DNA of 26,137 bases from a virus. The notes beneath the pieces are model-generated. The model made no database searches, was not told the origin of the DNA, and saw only the letters and a list, made by a program, of their open reading frames with translations. The translations under genes and the position numbers were made by a program. Shown piece by piece: positions 24,701 through 26,137 of this stretch; the stretch's first letter is position 1; each line of letters starts with the position of its first letter. Where the stretch lies: positions 1 through 26,137 of the IMG/VR virus record IMGVR_UViG_3300010885_047484, one strand, 5' to 3'.

Positions 24701-26137
24701 TTGTTTCTGGCGATGCATTAAACATGATTTCGTTAGTGTTGCTCATTGCCTTAAGAATTTTACTAGCTTCTTCTTCTACTCCTAACTTCTTGGCATTAGC
24801 CATTACCTCTATCACGTTTTTTGCTGTATTTGAAGTCAAGTTGGCTTGATTCCGCAGTGACTTAAGTATGTCTTCTGAGGACTTCATTACACCAACAAGT
24901 TCATCTCCAGCCACACCAGAGTTCAAAGCAACATTCCTCATCTCATCAGCCATGCTGCCTATCTGTTCCGTACTAAGCCCAAGACTTCTGTGCCAACTAG
25001 CAAAAGTGTCTGCTGTTTGTTCTGCTTCAGATCCGATCATGGTTGATAGGTAAAGACCCGACTTTATGACTTTCACTCCATCCTTCTGATTCTTAAATCC
25101 TTTCTTTGCATTGCTCAAGTAAAGTTTGTTTACGCGATCTATAGACTGTCCCGTTTCTTTTGCGGAACGGCCCATGTCTGTGAAAGATTCTTGTATCTTG
25201 CGAGTAGTGCCGTTTATTCCTTCAAGATTGAAAGCTAAAATTCTTGCTTCCTTCCTAAAGTCTGTTATGTCTGTGACTGATCCTCTAAAGAGACCTTGCA
25301 GAAAATCGGCACTTCCTCCCATCAACATTGTGCTTATGCCCGTGCCCCATTTTGCCCAACTAATTTTTGTTTCTTTAGTGAAACTGTTTGTTAATATTTT
25401 CGCCATCCTTGTGCCAGTTTCGGCAGTCTCAGCATCAACTTGTGCTCCCGGTTGAACTACAGTTATGTGAACTGCTGCCTGTTGTGCTGGATTTATCTTG
25501 CTGACAAAGTCCAAAATCATATCCACAGCACCTGTTGCTTTTCCTGGTATGTTCGGTTTTCCTGATGGCCCTCCCCCCGCAAATCCCCTTACAAGTCCTC
25601 CATCTGCGAATCCTTTTATTTTTCCTTCATTGAGCGCCGCAATCCTTTCAGGACCAACCCTTTTTACTGTTTCTGCATTGAGAACAAATTCTCCCTCAGC
25701 AAGAGCCGCTAGTATTTTGTCTCTTGGGTCAAGGCCTTTAAATGGATCTCCTCCCCGTACAAAGCCTCTTATCTTTGGACTTGTGGCCATCAAATTATTC
25801 GCAGCTCTTCCTGAATTAGAAATTTTTGCTGCTGCAACTGTTCCTAAAGAACTTATCGTTGGAGTTGCTGATTTTCTTTTGTTCTTTAAGAAATCATTGA
25901 CCAGTTTAGATGGTTCCGGTTTATCTTGAGCCGCCGGCTTTTTGTTTTGGATGGTCTGGCGTAACTTTTCAAGTTCTTCCCCAGCCTCCTTTACTTCATT
26001 AACAAGGCCTTTTATTTCCTTGATATTATCCTCAAGGTTTTCTCCAAGCTCTTTAATAGCCTCAACTATTTTTGTTTGACTATCTTCTTTTTTTTCAGAA
26101 CTGGCCTTTGCATAGTCAACAGCTTTTTTTACCGCCC
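18702..26137 (-). CDS. Tail tape measure protein (5' end cut by window)
   Basis: The frame is open from the right edge to the TAA at 18704-18702: at least 2477 residues. A TTG at 25793 is merely an internal in-frame codon followed by ATG; the frame continues upstream without a stop. From the right edge a charged coiled coil (25945-26137) is followed by a Pro-rich linker and ALAEGEFVLNAETVKRVG (near 25650-25705), a motif known from tape measure proteins. Next come long helical regions (25000-24000), hydrophobic stretches such as LFLIQIGLVAASLGLIFG (near 23720-23770), at least six copies of a GFSRARxAG repeat (22690-23665), further hydrophobic segments near 22000 (VAAALWVVVKAISAVVMVI), an Ala/Gly-rich zipper (20290-20430), and a short basic C-terminus. 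Tape measures set tail length and can enter the membrane during ejection. The next gene overlaps its stop. Confidence 0.94.
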   Translation of the reverse strand, partial: AVKKAVDYAKASSEKKEDSQTKIVEAIKELGENLEDNIKEIKGLVNEVKEAGEELEKLRQTIQNKKPAAQDKPEPSKLVNDFLKNKRKSATPTISSLGTVAAAKISNSGRAANNLMATSPKIRGFVRGGDPFKGLDPRDKILAALAEGEFVLNAETVKRVGPERIAALNEGKIKGFADGGLVRGFAGGGPSGKPNIPGKATGAVDMILDFVSKINPAQQAAVHITVVQPGAQVDAETAETGTRMAKILTNSFTKETKISWAKWGTGISTMLMGGSADFLQGLFRGSVTDITDFRKEARILAFNLEGINGTTRKIQESFTDMGRSAKETGQSIDRVNKLYLSNAKKGFKNQKDGVKVIKSGLYLSTMIGSEAEQTADTFASWHRSLGLSTEQIGSMADEMRNVALNSGVAGDELVGVMKSSEDILKSLRNQANLTSNTAKNVIEVMANAKKLGVEEEASKILKAMSNTNEIMFNASPETKNFVFSMAGRMEGAGNKGATDRAISGTLTKNRSDMSGTADEMLKYMSELTGGQVKSMEDMANIDTILTDTQKGILNQQLKWTGMEMGAYARVAESLKEGSKSLSDKMTDYDKQMKNANSTDEEIALAKQKKDRLILDSSMGLVANLREQAGKEGITMAQAAENAFKKLSADQKSEIATVATTLDSSTQRMLGIQGKDKAAIEALIASDPQKGFEIAGQAAAQKLQEAARAQNKPMRDFGKELKNARGDSKKTRSIYEEMQTASRELGVDMATNVDPTEKLAQTMIELNENIRKYFGGWTGALIDLIGGTGLFLIQIGLVAASLGLIFGKNLTSLTGAVRGVSRLSPMLEAFGKGFSRARKAGKGVVRASGRGVLGAMKSNPYLRSFGKSIESMFKAFNKGFSRARIAGDGFFKSFTKGFSLMMKSNKLLRPIEAAGTRWRSSIVGSLDAMQAGAPRFFSSIGNGLRKVVVETRKFYGGLWRGFWDARRAGQGFFRSIGSGIAKGYGSLFKAIGRSNSLTRPFTNAFVRGFTRARKAGDGFTKAFTRGLSGAVKSSSKLTKYFTDLRKSFPMMDSFVKGFSRSARSGSGFIKSFSRGVSSAMKSSAYFRSLGQSIRSSLPMIDAFSKGFSRARAAGNGFISSFSRGFSGAMKSSNFLRSFSFGNFTRGVSSGFVGMARGIRSTFSGGFFNGLKTIFSRGASGALTAAKTGVNLGFKGIKAALLTGTGGTIQILFTAIDAIFGAVSGFQNTGKNFEDVMKGMGKSANDMTWGMYAASTISGALVGILDGLTFGLLRFSGIAEGLEKFLSWTLYAAFALIEGAASGIYGAFTMVGSAFAYLGKQFAGIGNAFLKIFNSIIGILGGGEAKSLGEAFGRMLPYIKAIGRVLGFVVGVPVAAALWVVVKAISAVVMVIEILANAVAGTINVISSIIKGIFMVLSGDFSGAFSLVGKSIYDAFVGLFSPIVSFIGSLCTDIMAPFKWLWDILVGHSIIPDLVYAIVGLFGNMAKNVLFGLGKLGMKIAGFFLKLPFRMMKGLFNAFVKWPIKQIGKFVKASTKVWQRLSPYVDDFFSLFKKNIYDYSLVAVKSWKGLLDYVSGGWFSRMIRGLKGFGSTILKWLDDAWNVIKNSNVGKWADEVIVQPLKALGSRVGQLADDWLIKPISSALEVIGKKFSENVSGPISRWLGNTKIGQKAGELLKPLTSWLGRVKDVAKSVIPSSVAKTGAAAIKSVNPLATMGGSMGKAAAATAKAQAAALKAAGPFATMSGGMGKAAAATAKAQAEALKTAVKSANPFATMSGGMGRAARATESGGKGLLGKLFGKLTESGAGEGGKGFFGRMLGKISTIGATKAGTATAGATSTAVGAAGEAAKTVLSSADDIAKAAPKALGFLGKASGFVGVAAKKLPVIGPLIDFGVRKVMGESTGKAAVGAVGGGLGGLGGAAAGAAIGTMILPGIGTAIGGFIGGVAGSIGGGKIADALYDNVGGAIKTIGSGLKSTFIDFPMWIGGKLKDGLSSVGSWVGKIASSTFGTYIKGLKAVYVDFPMWVGSKIKKGLSAAGSWISKSATSTFQGAWKSLSKTADYVSSSSKEFGAYVVKALDPTAWSSWFVKTGKYLYDGLTSSLGKVWDWLKGLIPGSGAISAVGGAIQTAWGGVKSMFGYGQPAEANPKNVQAWGAAPPHGPTSGDSDKLLKTQIDQGKVIEKTMEMAQHPGSMYVHDIHLEELLNRSLKLAGQPMNVEGIITESTKKSGEYASLGSELSKEIKENGIRMSGALEAANKEHTRSAPTTKANAWDPIKTPEKDPATMKAMNLMQEEIMRTGLRHPLAPSAKSSRNITGDFPIQTDKSLDFAGLQNKTAGIMDLATAQNSTAVGYHAVPALREEREGNVGSVQPRHINGITEKILAAKASSQAGTGKLQSDELTRIDEASSKQVDKLEQIREGIFALVALMKPQGNVVGGSDENKAGRNKDPRRPRHAALFATKKYGGPGDNANRALNNNGEC
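18710..18713 (-). promoter_or_regulatory. Ribosome binding site at the 3' end of the tape measure gene
   Basis: GGAG lies within the last codons of the tape measure gene, seven bases before ATG 18702 and one before ATG 18708. It favours ATG 18702 as the start of the next gene. Confidence 0.55.
19997..20225 (-). repeat. Two-copy 123-bp repeat in the tape measure
   Basis: Two adjacent 41-residue units read L-K-x-x-F/Y-I/V-D-F-P-M-W-I/V-G-x-K, then GLSxxGSWxxKxAxSTF. The DFPMW cores start at about 20208 and 20085 (123 bp apart). Confidence 0.8.
20790..21020 (-). repeat. Ala-rich ATMxGGMGKAAAATAKAQA repeats in the tape measure
   Basis: Three units encode NPxATMxGGMG followed by KAAAATAKAQA (the last one degenerate, RAARATE). 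They start near 20983, 20899 and 20803 on the plus-strand scale, i.e. 84 and 96 bp apart. DNA similarity between the units is high, pointing to a recent tandem duplication. Confidence 0.85.
22690..23665 (-). repeat. GFSRARxAGxGF helical repeats in the tape measure
   Basis: Six recognisable units carry the pattern K-G-F-S/T-R-A-R-x-A-G-x-G-F, followed by S-F-x-R-G and an MKSS-like segment: near 23640, 23500, 23110, 22965 and 22815, with a more divergent one near 23250 (GFWDARRAGQGFFRSIGSG). Spacing is about 138-150 bp (46-50 residues), with one longer interval between 23479 and 23233. At the DNA level the units are diverged, so they are old duplications rather than recent slippage. Confidence 0.85.

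Noticed and set aside
25788-25793. TTG/ATG at 25793-25788 as the tape measure start
   Set aside because: The same frame is open upstream to the window edge and encodes a coherent coiled coil and linker, so this is internal.
25498-25929. Plus-strand 143-codon frame
   Set aside because: Antisense of the tape measure N-terminal portion; no domain, and the minus frame is clearly coding across it.
1-26137. tRNA genes, rRNA, IS elements, attachment sites and strong hairpin terminators
   Set aside because: Read for by eye; no cloverleaf, transposase, inverted-repeat pair or GC-rich hairpin with a T-run was found in the short gaps.

Overview
This window is the tail-tip, baseplate and tail-fibre part of a large contractile-tailed bacteriophage (myovirus-type caudovirus). 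It is AT-rich and almost fully coding. It has no rRNA, no tRNA that I can see, no integrase and no cellular housekeeping gene. Sixteen protein genes can be supported; all but one lie on the minus strand, so transcription runs from high to low coordinates. Two genes are cut by the window edges. The very long tape measure protein and the many fibre-like genes suggest a large, probably lytic aquatic phage. The host cannot be read from the sequence.

Layout in transcription order. 26137-18702: C-terminal 2.48 kilo-residues of a tape measure protein, open to the window edge. 18702-17811: two small baseplate/tail-completion proteins, one LysM-like and T4 gp53-like. 17798-16269: baseplate hub. 16261-14171: central spike with an OB-fold and a beta-helix-like stalk, no lysozyme domain. 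14160-13738: gp25/gpW wedge protein. 13736-12162: gp6/gpJ wedge protein. 12158-8595: a 1187-residue gpI-like wedge protein that also carries a tail-fibre-type module. This order (tape measure, hub, spike, W, J, I, fibres) matches the P2/Mu baseplate operon.

Downstream (8593-1) is a more variable cassette: a short fibre-adaptor-like protein; a small unknown protein; a SET-domain protein (predicted lysine methyltransferase); a serine-tailed structural protein; a possible degenerate GT-A glycosyltransferase; a nucleoside 2-deoxyribosyltransferase-like gene on the opposite strand; a charged coiled-coil protein; then three tandem proteins sharing an N-terminal module followed by PKD-like domains. 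The last of these runs off the left edge. It has no stop codon in the window and ends in at least ten copies of a 13-residue Phe-Gly-Pro-Ala-Pro repeat.

The minus-strand genes are packed with overlaps or gaps of a few bases, implying one late operon with translational coupling. The structural genes build the distal tail: tape measure, hub and spike, wedge proteins, then attached fibres or decorations. The SET, glycosyltransferase-like and deoxyribosyltransferase-like genes are the non-structural elements. The SET gene in the middle of a fibre cassette is the most interesting element, because it suggests lysine methylation of virion or host proteins. No gene here was checked against a database; all family calls come from motifs and gene order.
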